Below are positions 41,905 to 51,329 of a stretch of 51,353 nt of DNA, one piece after another (position 1 is the stretch's first letter; the number at the start of each line of letters is the position of its first letter). The DNA is from Burkholderiaceae bacterium (GTDB lineage: Bacteria > Pseudomonadota > Gammaproteobacteria > Burkholderiales > Burkholderiaceae_D). Made by a program: the position numbers and the translations under genes. The notes under the pieces were generated by a model. That model worked only from the letters and a program-made list of their open reading frames with translations. It made no database searches and was not told the DNA's origin. The DNA lies in NCBI GenBank assembly GCA_031291325.1, contig JARLJG010000005.1:1-51353 (forward strand). Direction: 5' to 3'.

Positions 41905-43203
41905 ATGGTTCCCCATCTCGTCACCGCCCTGAACGGTCCTTTGCTCGATCTGGAAAAGAAAATTCTCGGCGCAACTCCGGCCATCGAGCGTTGGTTCCGG
42001 CTGGAATGGCAAGAACACACACCGCCATTTTATTGTTCGGTGGATTTGCGCAATGCCGGTTTCAAGCTGGCGCCGGTCGATACCAATCTGTTTCCCGGTG
42101 GATTCAACAATCTGGCGCCGGAAATGTTACCCCTGGCGATCCAGGCGGCGATGGCAGCCATCGAAAAATATTGCCCGGATGCCAAAAATTTGCTGCTAAT
42201 TCCGGAGCGTCATACCCGCAACGCCTTTTATTTGCAAAACGTCGCGCGCCTGACGCAGATTTTCCGGCAAACCGGCCTCAACGTGCGCTTGGGTTCCTTG
42301 TCGGAGGATGTCAAGGAGCCGACTTCGATCGAATTGCCCGACGGCAGTTCGATTATCCTGGAACCGCTGGTTCGTTCCGCCAACGGGCGGCGCCTGGGTT
42401 TGAAGAATTTCGACCCCTGCACCGTCTTGCTCAACAATGACTTGTCGGCCGGCATTCCGTCGGTGCTGGAAGGCCTGACGGAACAAAACCTGTTGCCGCC
42501 CTTGCACGCCGGTTGGGCCGTGCGGCGCAAGAGCAATCATTTTTCCGCCTACGACGATGTGGCGAAAAAATTCGCCAAGCTGATCGATGTCGATCCGTGG
42601 ATGTTGAATCCCTATTTCGGCAAGTGCGGCGAAATCAATTTCCACGAACATGCCGGCGAAGATTGCCTGGCAGCCAATGTCGACGCGCTGCTGGCGAAGA
42701 TCCGCAAGAAATACAAGGAATACGGCATCAAGGACAAACCGTTCGTGATCGTCAAGGCAGACGCCGGCACTTACGGCATGGGGATCATGACGGTCAAGGA
42801 TGCCAGCGAAGTCAAGGACTTGAATCGCAAGCAGCGCAATAAAATGGCGGTCGGCAAAGAGGGCTTGCAGGTCAACGACGTGATCATCCAGGAAGGGGTA
42901 TACACCTTCGAGCGCATCAACGATTCGGTGGCCGAACCGGTGGTCTACATGATCGATCGCTACGTGGTCGGCGGCTTTTACCGGGTGCACGGCGAGCGCG
43001 GCAGCGATGAAAATCTCAACGCGCCGGGCGCGCATTACGTGCCGCTGGCGTTTGCACAACAGCACACATTGCCGGATTTCCAGGCAAAACCGGGCACGGC
43101 CGCGCCGAATCGTTTTTACATGTATGGCGTGGTGGCGCGGCTCGCATTGTTGGCGGCGTCGCTCGAATTGGAAAAGACCGACCCCAATCCCGAAGTATAT
43201 TAA
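41905..43203 (+). CDS. gshA: Glutamate-cysteine ligase, ferrooxidans type
   Basis: Protein of 432 residues. It makes gamma-glutamylcysteine, the committed step of glutathione synthesis. It belongs to the TIGR02049-type family (distinct from enteric GshA): MVPHLVTALNGPLLDLEKKI, VDLRNAGFKLAPVDTNLFPG, GGFNNLAPEMLPLAIQAAMA and later YGIKDKPFVIVKADAGTYGM and NDVIIQEGVYTFERINDSVA. ATG start. gshB follows 12 bp downstream, so the two form an operon. Confidence 0.93.
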   Translation: MVPHLVTALNGPLLDLEKKILGATPAIERWFRLEWQEHTPPFYCSVDLRNAGFKLAPVDTNLFPGGFNNLAPEMLPLAIQAAMAAIEKYCPDAKNLLLIPERHTRNAFYLQNVARLTQIFRQTGLNVRLGSLSEDVKEPTSIELPDGSSIILEPLVRSANGRRLGLKNFDPCTVLLNNDLSAGIPSVLEGLTEQNLLPPLHAGWAVRRKSNHFSAYDDVAKKFAKLIDVDPWMLNPYFGKCGEINFHEHAGEDCLAANVDALLAKIRKKYKEYGIKDKPFVIVKADAGTYGMGIMTVKDASEVKDLNRKQRNKMAVGKEGLQVNDVIIQEGVYTFERINDSVAEPVVYMIDRYVVGGFYRVHGERGSDENLNAPGAHYVPLAFAQQHTLPDFQAKPGTAAPNRFYMYGVVARLALLAASLELEKTDPNPEVY

Positions 43204-43215
43204 GGATCGACACGC

Positions 43216-44154
43216 ATGAAGATCGCTTTTCTGGCAGACCCCCTGTCAAGCTTCAAGATATACAAGGATACGACGTTCGCGATGATGACCGAGGCGCATA
43301 AGCGCGGGCATTCGGTTTATGCGTTCGAGCAAAAGGACATGGCGATCCACAGCGGCGTGGTGACCGCCAACGTGGCGCGCATCGTCTTGACTGGCGATGC
43401 GCACGACTGGTTCCGCGCCGAGCCGGTGCAGGCGATGGGCTTGCAGGAATTCGATGCGGTCATCTTGCGCAAAGACCCGCCATTCGACATGGAGTACATC
43501 TATGTCACCTACCTGCTGGAGCTGGCCGAGGCGCAAGGCGCGCGCGTGTTCAACAAGCCGGCGGCGGTGCGCAGCCATAATGAAAAACTGACCATCACGC
43601 AATTTCCGCAATTTATCACGCCGACGCTGGTTACCAGTTCCGATGATCGTCTACGCGCGTTTCATCGCGAACACAAGGTCATCATCCTCAAACCCCTCGA
43701 TGGCATGGGCGGCACCGGGGTGTTCAAGGTCAACGAAGACGGCATGAATCTGGGATCGATCATTGAGACCTTGACCGATAATGGCGCGCGCACCATCATG
43801 GCGCAACGCTATATTCCCGAGATCGTGGCCGGCGACAAGCGCATTTTGGTGATCGGCGGCGCGGTCGTTCCACATTGTCTGGCGAGAATTCCGCAGGGCG
43901 ACGAAATTCGCGGCAATCTTGCCGCCGGCGGCAACGGCGTGGCGCGCCCGCTTTCTGCCAGGGATGTGGAAATTTCTTCGACGCTGGCGCCGATATTGGC
44001 GCAACGGGGCTTATTTTTGGTTGGACTGGACGTCATCGGCGACTGTTTGACCGAGGTTAACGTCACCAGCCCGACCTGTTTTCAAGAAATTACCCAGCAA
44101 ACAGGCTTCAATGTGGCCGGAATGTTCATCGATGCAATCGAAAATTCACATTGA
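43216..44154 (+). CDS. gshB: Glutathione synthetase
   Basis: Protein of 312 residues, family length. It adds glycine to gamma-glutamylcysteine. The N-terminal domain starts MKIAFLADPLSSFKIYKDTT. The ATP-grasp domain is visible as IILKPLDGMGGTGVFKVNED, IMAQRYIPEIVAGDKRILVI and ending NVTSPTCFQEITQQTGFN, where the NVTSPT motif binds substrate and metal. It is co-transcribed with gshA. The PTS genes begin about 90 bp downstream, the order known from Oxalobacteraceae. Confidence 0.96.
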   Translation: MKIAFLADPLSSFKIYKDTTFAMMTEAHKRGHSVYAFEQKDMAIHSGVVTANVARIVLTGDAHDWFRAEPVQAMGLQEFDAVILRKDPPFDMEYIYVTYLLELAEAQGARVFNKPAAVRSHNEKLTITQFPQFITPTLVTSSDDRLRAFHREHKVIILKPLDGMGGTGVFKVNEDGMNLGSIIETLTDNGARTIMAQRYIPEIVAGDKRILVIGGAVVPHCLARIPQGDEIRGNLAAGGNGVARPLSARDVEISSTLAPILAQRGLFLVGLDVIGDCLTEVNVTSPTCFQEITQQTGFNVAGMFIDAIENSH

Positions 44155-44247
44155 GCCGCTATTTTCTGGTGCAGAATATGCAAAAATAGCGAAGCCCGAT
44201 TGCCGATGTATCCTGCGGTAACTACTTGTCTCTTTTAAAATAAACTA

Positions 44248-44655
44248 ATGGTTGGTATCCTGCTCCTGACTCACGCCCCGCTTGGCGAAGCCTTCATCGC
44301 GGCTGCGACCCATGTATTTCGCGGGCGCCCGGAGCGGATCGAGGCCATCGATGTCTGTGCGGATCAAGATACCGGTGAAGTCAAACGGCTGGCGCATGAT
44401 GCAATTGCGCGGCTTGACGATGGCAGCGGCGTGCTGGTGATTACCGATGTGATGGGCGGCACGCCATCCAATTGCACATTGTCGCTGGCGCAGGCCAGTT
44501 CGGTGGAAGTCATCGCAGGAATCAGTTTGCCGATGTTGTTGCGGGCGTTGACGTATCGTCACGACACGCTCGACGTAGTGGTGGAAATGGCGCTGGCCGG
44601 CGGTCAAAGCGGCGCAGTGCGGGTCGATAACCGGGTTCGTCTTTCTCCAAACTAG
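44248..44655 (+). CDS. PTS EIIA component, mannose family
   Basis: Protein of 135 residues. A mannose-type EIIA fold: MVGILLLTHAPLGEAFIAAA with the phospho-acceptor His9, LVITDVMGGTPSNCTLSLAQ and VEVIAGISLPMLLRALTYRH. No EIIB, EIIC or EIID is nearby, so phosphate from HPr ends here and this domain is probably regulatory, as proposed for other betaproteobacterial systems. Followed by ptsH 60 bp downstream. Confidence 0.92.
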   Translation: MVGILLLTHAPLGEAFIAAATHVFRGRPERIEAIDVCADQDTGEVKRLAHDAIARLDDGSGVLVITDVMGGTPSNCTLSLAQASSVEVIAGISLPMLLRALTYRHDTLDVVVEMALAGGQSGAVRVDNRVRLSPN

Positions 44656-44715
44656 TGGGCCGGCAAACGGCGCATGGAGATAACCAGAACAGATTGAAAC
44701 AGAGAATAAAACAGA

Positions 44716-44985
44716 ATGATTGAACAAGAAATCGAAATCGTCAATAAACTCGGCTTGCATGCGCGCGCCTCTGCCAAATTGACGCAACTGGCGGCCAAAT
44801 TCAAATGCGACGTCTGGATGACACGCAATAAACGGCGGGTAAACGCCAAATCGATCATGGGTGTGATGATGCTGGCAGCCGGAAAAGGCGCGAAAGTCAC
44901 GCTGGAAACCGATGGTCCCGACGAAAAGGAATGTTTTGACGCGCTCGTGTTGCTGATCCAGGACAAGTTTGGCGAAGGCGAATAA
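44716..44985 (+). CDS. ptsH: HPr phosphocarrier protein
   Basis: Protein of 89 residues with His15 in NKLGLHARASAKLTQLAAKF, the site phosphorylated by EI, and Ser46 in NAKSIMGVMMLAAGKG, a possible HPr-kinase site. Length and layout are typical. It passes phosphate to the EIIA next door. A 67-bp gap leads to ptsI. Confidence 0.96.
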   Translation: MIEQEIEIVNKLGLHARASAKLTQLAAKFKCDVWMTRNKRRVNAKSIMGVMMLAAGKGAKVTLETDGPDEKECFDALVLLIQDKFGEGE

Positions 44986-45052
44986 GCGCGCGGATCGCCG
45001 GGATGTAAGACTGCGCACCATTATATGACAGACCGATAACAGGCCGAACCTC

Positions 45053-46804
45053 ATGGCATCGTTTACGCTACACGGCATTTCAGTCTCACGCGGCATCGCA
45101 ATCGGCCGCGCCCATTTGTTGGCGCCGGCCGCGCTCGACGTCCAGCATTACCTGATCGGCGAAGAGCAGGTCGAGGCCGAAGTCTACCGGCTGCAACATG
45201 CGATCGTCACCGTGCACAAGGAATTGCAAACGATCTGGAGCGAACTGCCTAAAGACTCGCCGGCTGAAATCGGCGCCTTCATCGACGTGCACGCGCTGAT
45301 CTTGTCGGACCCGATGATTTCCGACGTGCCGCTCGACATCATCCGCAACCGCCATTACAACGCCGAGTGGGCGCTGGTCACGCAGATCGACGAATTATCG
45401 GCGCAGTTCGACGAAGTCGAAGATGCCTATCTGCGCGAACGCAAGGCCGATATCCAGCAAGTCGGCGAGCGCGTGTTGAAGGTCTTGACCGGTTCCGCGA
45501 ACACGCTCGCCACGCTGGGCGCAGGCGGCGACGGCAGCGCGCAAATGATCGTGGTCGCCCACGACATCTCGCCGGCCGACATGCTGCAATTCCGCAACCG
45601 TTCCTTTTCCGGATTCGTCACCGACGTCGGCGGGCAGAATTCGCATACCGCGATCGTCGCGCGCAGCCTCGACATCCCGGCGGCAGTCGGCATGTACAAC
45701 GCCTCGTCGCTGATCGAGCAAGACGATTGGCTGATCATCGACGGCGACGCCGGCGTGGTGATCGTCGATCCGTCGCCGCTGGTGTTGTCGCAGTACCGCG
45801 AACGCCAGGCGGTTCAATTGCGCGACCGCAAAAAGCTCGGCAAGCTCAAGAAGACGCCGGCTGTCACGCGCGATGGCGTCGATATAACGCTGTTGGCCAA
45901 CATCGAATTCCCGGAAGACTGTGCGGCGGCGCTGGATGCGGGCGCCGCCGGCGTCGGCCTGTTTCGCTCGGAATTCCTGTTCATGGGCCGCAGCGGGCAT
46001 GTCAACAAGCTGCCATCGGAAGAAGAACAATTCGAGTCCTACCGGCGCGCGGTGGCGGCGATGAAAGGTCGGCCGGTCACCATTCGCACCCTGGATATCG
46101 GCGCCGACAAGCCGCTAGACGCAGCCGAACAGACTGCGTTGAATCCGGCGCTGGGTTTGCGCGCAATTCGCTACTGCCTGGCCGAGCCGCAATTATTCCT
46201 GACGCAATTGCGGGCGATTTTGCGCGCCTCCGCATTTGGGCCGGTCAAGCTGCTGGTGCCGATGCTGGCGCATGCATTTGAAATCGACCAGACCCTGGCA
46301 ATGATCGAGCAAGCCAAGGCGCAATTGCGCGAGGCGGGGCAAAAATTCGATCCCAAGATCCCGATTGGTGCGATGATTGAAATACCGGCGGCGGCGCTAA
46401 CGCTGCCGTTGTTCATCAAGCGCATGAATTTCCTGTCGATCGGCACCAACGACTTGATTCAATACACGCTGGCCATCGACCGCGTCGACCACGAAGTGGC
46501 GCATTTGTATAATCCGCTGCATCCGGCGGTTTTGTATTTGCTGTCGACCACCATCGCTGCCGGCGCCAAGGCCGGCATCCCGGTTTCGGTGTGCGGCGAA
46601 ATGGCCGGCGACACGCGTCTGACGCGGCTCTTGCTGGGCATGGGATTGCGCGAATTTTCGATGCATCCGGCGCAGATATTGGCGGTCAAGCAAGAAGTGT
46701 TGAATAGCGACTTGCAAAAGCTGAAGCCGAAAGCGGCAAAAATCCTGCGCACCTATGAACCGGCGGCGATAGCGGCGGAGGTCGAAGAGTTACGATTGGT
46801 TTGA
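45053..46804 (+). CDS. ptsI: PTS enzyme I
   Basis: Protein of 583 residues. It starts the phosphate relay from phosphoenolpyruvate to HPr. The N-terminal half has the phospho-His in DVGGQNSHTAIVARSL (His198). The PEP-binding half carries AAGVGLFRSEFLFM, VTIRTLDIGADKPL and ALGLRAIRYCL. The catalytic Cys is in PVSVCGEMAGD and GTNDLIQYTLAIDRVD is the dimer region. Complete. The stop codon overlaps the -35 element of the downstream candidate RNA promoter. Confidence 0.97.
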   Translation: MASFTLHGISVSRGIAIGRAHLLAPAALDVQHYLIGEEQVEAEVYRLQHAIVTVHKELQTIWSELPKDSPAEIGAFIDVHALILSDPMISDVPLDIIRNRHYNAEWALVTQIDELSAQFDEVEDAYLRERKADIQQVGERVLKVLTGSANTLATLGAGGDGSAQMIVVAHDISPADMLQFRNRSFSGFVTDVGGQNSHTAIVARSLDIPAAVGMYNASSLIEQDDWLIIDGDAGVVIVDPSPLVLSQYRERQAVQLRDRKKLGKLKKTPAVTRDGVDITLLANIEFPEDCAAALDAGAAGVGLFRSEFLFMGRSGHVNKLPSEEEQFESYRRAVAAMKGRPVTIRTLDIGADKPLDAAEQTALNPALGLRAIRYCLAEPQLFLTQLRAILRASAFGPVKLLVPMLAHAFEIDQTLAMIEQAKAQLREAGQKFDPKIPIGAMIEIPAAALTLPLFIKRMNFLSIGTNDLIQYTLAIDRVDHEVAHLYNPLHPAVLYLLSTTIAAGAKAGIPVSVCGEMAGDTRLTRLLLGMGLREFSMHPAQILAVKQEVLNSDLQKLKPKAAKILRTYEPAAIAAEVEELRLV

Positions 46805-46829
46805 CGCGAACCGCCGAGTTCGCTATGCT
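46801..46829 (+). promoter_or_regulatory. Sigma-70 promoter overlapping the ptsI stop
   Basis: TTGACG at 46,801-46,806 and TATGCT at 46,824-46,829 are separated by 17 bp, close to the TTGACA/TATAAT consensus. Transcription would begin near 46,836 and has no gene to serve before the terminator at 46,968-46,999. Confidence 0.5.
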
Positions 46830-46835
46830 AGCAGT

Positions 46836-46999
46836 GCTTATAGTAATAGTAATGCGCCGATTTGACCGGTTGGTTGCCAACCTCAGCTTGCGGGCGCAAG
46901 GGAATGCCTGCGAAGGCCTTCCCCAATAAATACGGCTAAAGCGTGCTTGCATCACAGCCCGAATCTTAGCCCGACAAGCGAACGCTTTCGGGCTTTTTT
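46836..46999 (+). ncRNA. Candidate small RNA downstream of ptsI
   Basis: About 164 nt from a predicted promoter to a strong terminator. Three hairpins precede the terminator: GGTTGG-TTG-CCAACC (46,868-46,882), CTTGC-GGGC-GCAAG (46,887-46,900) and GGGAA..TTCCC with an inner GCC/GGC (46,900-46,923). No open frame of note lies inside. It does not look like 6S, 4.5S or tmRNA. It could be an independent sRNA, or simply the ptsI 3' untranslated end processed from the mRNA. Confidence 0.4.
46968..46999 (+). terminator. Rho-independent terminator
   Basis: AGCCCGA and TCGGGCT form the outer stem, AAGCG and CGCTT the inner, with a two-base loop and a run of six T. It ends the ptsI transcript and, if real, the candidate small RNA. 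Confidence 0.8.
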
Positions 47000-47022
47000 G
47001 TTTTAGGGGGCCTTTACGAGCT

Positions 47023-47229
47023 GATGTTACGCACTGATGTCGAAAGATGTCGGGAGTAAGTCCCTTCCCCCTTGCAGGGGGAGGGTTAGGATGGGGGTAG
47101 AGCGTCTAATTTACAGCACGGCGTATCTCGACCACTCTACCCCCCTCCCTACGCGGGCCGCCCTAACCCTCCCCCTGCAAGGGGGAGGGGACTCATACCG
47201 GGCAATTTGAGCGTCAGCACGTAACGTCG
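47023..47229. repeat. Long imperfect palindromic repeat (MITE-like)
   Basis: Outer arms GATGTTACGCACTGATGTC (47,023-47,041) and its imperfect reverse complement (47,211-47,229) enclose larger inner arms. The inner left arm, 47,059-47,102, reads agtcccttcccccttgcagg and on to atgggggtagag. The inner right arm, 47,135-47,193, is its reverse complement with about 15 extra bases. Each arm holds a CCCTTGCAGGG-type small palindrome. Sequences of this G/C-run type are widespread in intergenic DNA of proteobacteria. It fills the space between the terminator and metX. Confidence 0.7.
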
Positions 47230-47293
47230 GTTACGAGATTGAAGTTGGGGCGGCGATGCGGCACAAGCAGCGCCGCAACTAAATTGGATATTT

Positions 47294-48436
47294 ATGTCTG
47301 CACTTGGAGTAGTAATCCCGCAATCGATGCATTTCGCCGCGCCGCTGCCGTTGCAAAGCGGCGCGCAGATCGGCGACTATACGTTGATGTACGAAACCTA
47401 TGGCACGCTCAACGCCGCGCGCTCGAATGCGGTGCTGGTGTGCCACGCGCTGAACGCATCCCATCATGTGGCCGGGCTGGCCGACGCCAACGACCCTAAA
47501 AGCGCCGGCTGGTGGGACAACATGGTCGGCCCCGGCAAGCCGCTCGACACCGACCGTTTCTTCGTCATCGGTGTGAACAATCTCGGTTCGTGCTTCGGCT
47601 CGACCGGGCCGATGCATACCAACCCGGCCACCGGCAAGCCGTATGGCGCGGATTTCCCGGTCGTCACCGTCGAGGATTGGGTCGATGCGCAAGCGCGCCT
47701 GGCTGACGCGCTCGGCATCGAACAATTCGCCGCCGTCATGGGCGGCTCGCTGGGCGGCATGCAGGCATTGGCCTGGAGCACGCGCTATCCGGCGCGCCTG
47801 CGGCATTGCGTGGTGATCGCCTCCACCGCCAAGCTGTCCGCGCAAAACATCGCGTTCAACGACGTGGCGCGGCAAGCGATCCTGACCGATCCCGATTATC
47901 ACGGCGGCGACTTCTACGCGCACGGCGTGGTGCCGAAGAACGGCTTGCGGGTCGCTCGCATGGTCGGGCATATCACCTATCTGTCCGACGACGACATGGC
48001 GGAGAAATTCGGACGCGATTTGCGCACTGGCAAATATCAATTCGGCTTCGGCATCGACTTTGAAATCGAATCGTACCTGCGCTATCAGGGCGACAAGTTT
48101 TCCGAATATTTCGATGCGAATACCTATTTGCTGATTACCAAGGCGCTCGACTATTTCGATCCGGCGCGCGAATTCGGCGGCGATTTGACCAAGGCGCTGG
48201 CCAATACGCGGGCGCAATTTTTGCTGGCGTCGTTCAAAACCGACTGGCGCTTCGCGCCGGCGCGCAGCCAGGAAATCGTGCAGGCGCTGGTCAACAACAG
48301 GCGGCGCGTCGCCTATGCGGAAATCGACGCGCCGCACGGCCACGACGCCTTCTTGCTGGACGACTCGCGCTACATGAACGTGGTGCGCGCGTACTACGAA
48401 AAAGTGTGGCAAGAGACGCAAGGAGGTGCGCAATGA
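47294..48436 (+). CDS. metX: Homoserine O-acyltransferase MetX
   Basis: Protein of 380 residues, alpha/beta-hydrolase fold. It acylates homoserine in methionine synthesis. Motifs: [40 protein letters not shown], the nucleophile Ser152 in [20 protein letters not shown], and a late His in [12 protein letters not shown]. Acetyl versus succinyl specificity cannot be told from this reading. An AGGAGG site lies near its end for metW, which overlaps by 4 bp (ATGA). Confidence 0.95.
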   Translation: MSALGVVIPQSMHFAAPLPLQSGAQIGDYTLMYETYGTLNAARSNAVLVCHALNASHHVAGLADANDPKSAGWWDNMVGPGKPLDTDRFFVIGVNNLGSCFGSTGPMHTNPATGKPYGADFPVVTVEDWVDAQARLADALGIEQFAAVMGGSLGGMQALAWSTRYPARLRHCVVIASTAKLSAQNIAFNDVARQAILTDPDYHGGDFYAHGVVPKNGLRVARMVGHITYLSDDDMAEKFGRDLRTGKYQFGFGIDFEIESYLRYQGDKFSEYFDANTYLLITKALDYFDPAREFGGDLTKALANTRAQFLLASFKTDWRFAPARSQEIVQALVNNRRRVAYAEIDAPHGHDAFLLDDSRYMNVVRAYYEKVWQETQGGAQ

Positions 48437-49047
48437 ACTTCAAGCAATTGCAAGCGCTGCGCGCCGACCTGGCCTTCATCGCGCATTGGGTCCGGCGCGG
48501 TTCGCATGTGCTCGATCTCGGCTGCGGCGACGGCGTGATGATGGATTACCTGCAAACCGACAAGAAGTGCAGCGGCTACGGCATTGAAATCGACGATGCG
48601 CTGATACCCGAATGCGTGCGCCGTGGCGTCTCGGTGATCCAGCAAGATGTCGAATCCGGCCTGGCGATCCTGGCCGACGACGCCTTCGACACCGTGCTGT
48701 GCCTGTCGGCCCTGCAAATGATGAAAAACGTCGAAGGCACGCTGCGCGGAATTGCCCGCGTCGGCAACGAAGCGATCGTCTCCTTCCCGAATTTCGCCTA
48801 TTGGCCGCACCGCGTGGCGTTGCTGCGCGGGCGCATGCCGGTGTCGAAGTCGCTGCCCTACGAATGGTACGACACGCCGAACTTGCGTTGCGCGACGATC
48901 TACGATTTCGAGGAGCTTGCCAATAAGGTGGGGCTGGAAGTGGTCGAACGCGTGGCGCTCAACGAGGGCGCGCCGGTGAACTTCTTGCCCAACTGGCGCG
49001 GCAGTCTGGCGGTGTTCAGACTGAAGAAAAGCAGTGCTGCCCAATGA
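48433..49047 (+). CDS. metW: MetW, methionine biosynthesis partner of MetX
   Basis: The start at [20 protein letters not shown] overlaps the metX stop and has AGGAGG ahead of it. The product is 204 residues. A SAM-fold protein: [25 protein letters not shown]-like [18 protein letters not shown] and [20 protein letters not shown], then [20 protein letters not shown], a MetW hallmark. It works with MetX and may be needed for its activity. It overlaps ampG by 4 bp. Confidence 0.94.
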   Translation: MNFKQLQALRADLAFIAHWVRRGSHVLDLGCGDGVMMDYLQTDKKCSGYGIEIDDALIPECVRRGVSVIQQDVESGLAILADDAFDTVLCLSALQMMKNVEGTLRGIARVGNEAIVSFPNFAYWPHRVALLRGRMPVSKSLPYEWYDTPNLRCATIYDFEELANKVGLEVVERVALNEGAPVNFLPNWRGSLAVFRLKKSSAAQ

Positions 49048-50300
49048 CGCCATCGATGAACAAGGATGCGGTTACATGGCATAGTTATTTGAACCGCCGC
49101 ATGCTGACTCTGGTTTTCCTGGGGTTTAGTTCGGGGTTGCCCTTATATATCCTGATTAATCTGTTGCAGGCTTGGTTGGCAAAAGCGGGTCTGGATGTCA
49201 AAGCGCTGGGCTTGATTACCTTGGTATTTGCGCCTTACACCTGGAAGTTCCTGTGGGCGCCGGTCATGGATCGGTTCAATTTCGGCAGCCTCGGACGACG
49301 GCGCGGCTGGATGGCGTTCACCCAATTCGCATTGTTCCTGACCATCGGCTTGATGGGAACATTCAATCCGCTGACCCAGCTTCCGTTGATTGTCGCTTGC
49401 GCAGGTCTGGTTTCTTTTTTGTCGGCGAGCCAGGATATCGTCATCGATGCCTATAGCCGCGAGATTCTATCCGACAACGAGCAAGGCCTGGGTGCGGCAG
49501 TCAAGGTCAACGCCTATAAAGTGGCCGGCATGGTGCCGGGCGCACTGTCGCTGATTCTTGCAGATCATCTGAGTTGGCCGGTAGTATTTTGGATTACTTC
49601 CGCATTCATGCTGCCCGGCCTGATCTGCACCTTGTTGATCGACGAGCCGGAAATCTATGGCGAGCGGCCCAAGAATCTGCGCGAAGCGGTCATCTTGCCG
49701 ATACGGGAGTTCATTTCGCGGGATGGCTGGAACAAGGCGGCGTGGATACTCGGCTTCATTTTCCTTTATCGCATAGGCGATGCGATGGCGGCGACCTTGG
49801 CTACCAAATTCTTGATCGACCTGGGATTTCAATTGACGCAAATCGGCGCAGTTGCCAAGCTGACCTTGTTTTGGGGCAGCATTGCCGGCGGCATTGTCGG
49901 CGGCGTCTGGATGATACGCCTGGGCATCAACCGTGCGCTGTGGATTTACGGCGTTATCCAGGGCAGCACCAGCCTCGGTTTCGCCTTGCTCGCCCATGTC
50001 GGCCCGAACATGTTGCTGTTGGGCTGCACCTTTGGATTCGAGGCTTTTGGGGTCGGCATGGGCACAGCCGCATTCGTCGCCTTTCTCGCCAAGACCTCGG
50101 ATCGACGCTATACCGCGACGCAGTACGCGCTGTTTTCGAGCTTTGCAGCGATTCCGCGCACCTTGGTCACCGCCTTGATCGGCTATATCGTCGCCGCGAC
50201 CGGATGGACCAATTTTTTCATCCTGTGTTTTTTCCTGGCCTTTCCCGCCATGCTGCTGCTGCCGAAGGTCGCGCCGTGGAATGGCACAATCGAAAAATAA
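49044..50300 (+). CDS. ampG: AmpG-type muropeptide permease (MFS)
   Basis: Protein of 418 residues overlapping metW by ATGA; a second in-frame Met is at codon 5. About twelve membrane helices. AmpG signatures: MLTLVFLGFSSGLPLYILIN, LVFAPYTWKFLWAPVMDRFN, SASQDIVIDAYSREILSDNE and GAAVKVNAYKVAGMVPGALS. AmpG imports GlcNAc-anhydroMurNAc peptides for recycling and beta-lactamase induction. Linkage to metXW is probably by coupling rather than function. It converges on xth with 3 bp between. Confidence 0.93.
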   Translation: MTPSMNKDAVTWHSYLNRRMLTLVFLGFSSGLPLYILINLLQAWLAKAGLDVKALGLITLVFAPYTWKFLWAPVMDRFNFGSLGRRRGWMAFTQFALFLTIGLMGTFNPLTQLPLIVACAGLVSFLSASQDIVIDAYSREILSDNEQGLGAAVKVNAYKVAGMVPGALSLILADHLSWPVVFWITSAFMLPGLICTLLIDEPEIYGERPKNLREAVILPIREFISRDGWNKAAWILGFIFLYRIGDAMAATLATKFLIDLGFQLTQIGAVAKLTLFWGSIAGGIVGGVWMIRLGINRALWIYGVIQGSTSLGFALLAHVGPNMLLLGCTFGFEAFGVGMGTAAFVAFLAKTSDRRYTATQYALFSSFAAIPRTLVTALIGYIVAATGWTNFFILCFFLAFPAMLLLPKVAPWNGTIEK

Positions 50301-50303
50301 GGC

Positions 50304-51074
50304 CTATTCCGTATATTCGATCGTCAACGGCGCGTGATCCGAAAAGCGTTCGTCCTTGTAGATGCCGACCGCTTTCGCCTTGCCCGCTATGCCAGCAGTC
50401 GCCACATGGTAATCGATGCGCCACCCGACGTTCTTGGCCCAGGCTTGGCCGCGATTGCTCCACCACGTATATTGCTCGGGCCGTTGGTCGACTTTGCGGA
50501 AGACATCGACCAGATGCAGCTCGTCGAATACGCGTGACAGCCACGCGCGTTCTTCCGGCAGGAAGCCGGAATTCTTTTGGTTGCTTTTCCAGTTCTTCAG
50601 GTCGATTTCCTTGTGAGCGATATTCCAGTCGCCGCAGATGACGATTTCGCGCCCGCTTTTGCTGAGTTTTTCCAGGTGCGGCAGGAAGATTTCCATGAAG
50701 CGGAATTTCGCCTGCTGCCGCTCTTCGCTCGACGAACCGGACGGACAGTACACCGAAATGATGCTCAAATTGCCGAAATCACATTGGACGTAGCGCCCCT
50801 CGTCATCGAATTCCTTGTTGCCGAAGCCGATAACCACTGCATCAGGCTTCTTGCGGGAATAGATGCCGACCCCGGAATAGCCTTTTTTTTCCGCGTAATG
50901 GAAGTTGCCGTGGTAGCCGGGCGGCGCCAGCATGTCTTCGGACATGTCGCCGGCCTGGGCTTTCAGTTCCTGCACGCAGACGGCATCGGCGTTTTGCTTG
51001 GCCATCCATTCGAAAAAACCTTTTTTTGCGGCGCTGCGCACGCCGTTCAAGTTGGCGGAAATGATCTTTAACAT
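50304..51074 (-). CDS. xth: Exodeoxyribonuclease III
   Basis: The start is set at MLKIISANLNGVRSAAKKGF, giving 256 residues; the upstream 25 codons are not used. A DNase I-like fold with metal ligands: NADAVCVQELKAQ, YCPSGSSSEERQQAKFRFME, IVICGDWNIAHKEIDLKNWK and the final SDHAPLTIEY. The enzyme removes damaged 3' ends and cuts AP sites in base-excision repair. Monocistronic. Confidence 0.95.
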   Translation of the reverse strand: MLKIISANLNGVRSAAKKGFFEWMAKQNADAVCVQELKAQAGDMSEDMLAPPGYHGNFHYAEKKGYSGVGIYSRKKPDAVVIGFGNKEFDDEGRYVQCDFGNLSIISVYCPSGSSSEERQQAKFRFMEIFLPHLEKLSKSGREIVICGDWNIAHKEIDLKNWKSNQKNSGFLPEERAWLSRVFDELHLVDVFRKVDQRPEQYTWWSNRGQAWAKNVGWRIDYHVATAGIAGKAKAVGIYKDERFSDHAPLTIEYTE

Positions 51075-51258
51075 GGCGATATCGGTGATGTTGGAGCGGC
51101 AAGCATAACTCAAGCGGTGCATTTTTGCCTCGCGAAGAATAATCGCCATTTCAAGGTGAATGGCGCAAATTCCATCTAAAATGCCGGATTCGGCAGCTTT
51201 TTGGTTGCCCAGGGATTTTTATAGGTAAAAGGTACGCTATGCGCGCATAGCATGCAAA

Positions 51259-51329
51259 GTAGGGTGGGCACGCTTTTGTGCCCACGCGTAAGCGGCAAAA
51301 TCCTTTGCTCAAAACCGTGCCCACCCTAC
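51259..51329. repeat. Inverted repeat, GTAGGGTGGGCACG family
   Basis: GTAGGGTGGGCACG at 51,259-51,272 pairs with CGTGCCCACCCTAC at 51,316-51,329, fourteen perfect pairs around about 43 bp. The left part also folds on itself (GTGGGCAC...GTGCCCAC). This sequence type is a common dispersed intergenic repeat in proteobacteria. Nothing else is recognised between the xth start and the window end. Confidence 0.65.

Noticed and set aside
46836-46999. 6S RNA, 4.5S RNA or tmRNA
   Set aside because: No long closing stem between the ends, no SRP tetraloop domain and no tRNA-like ends.
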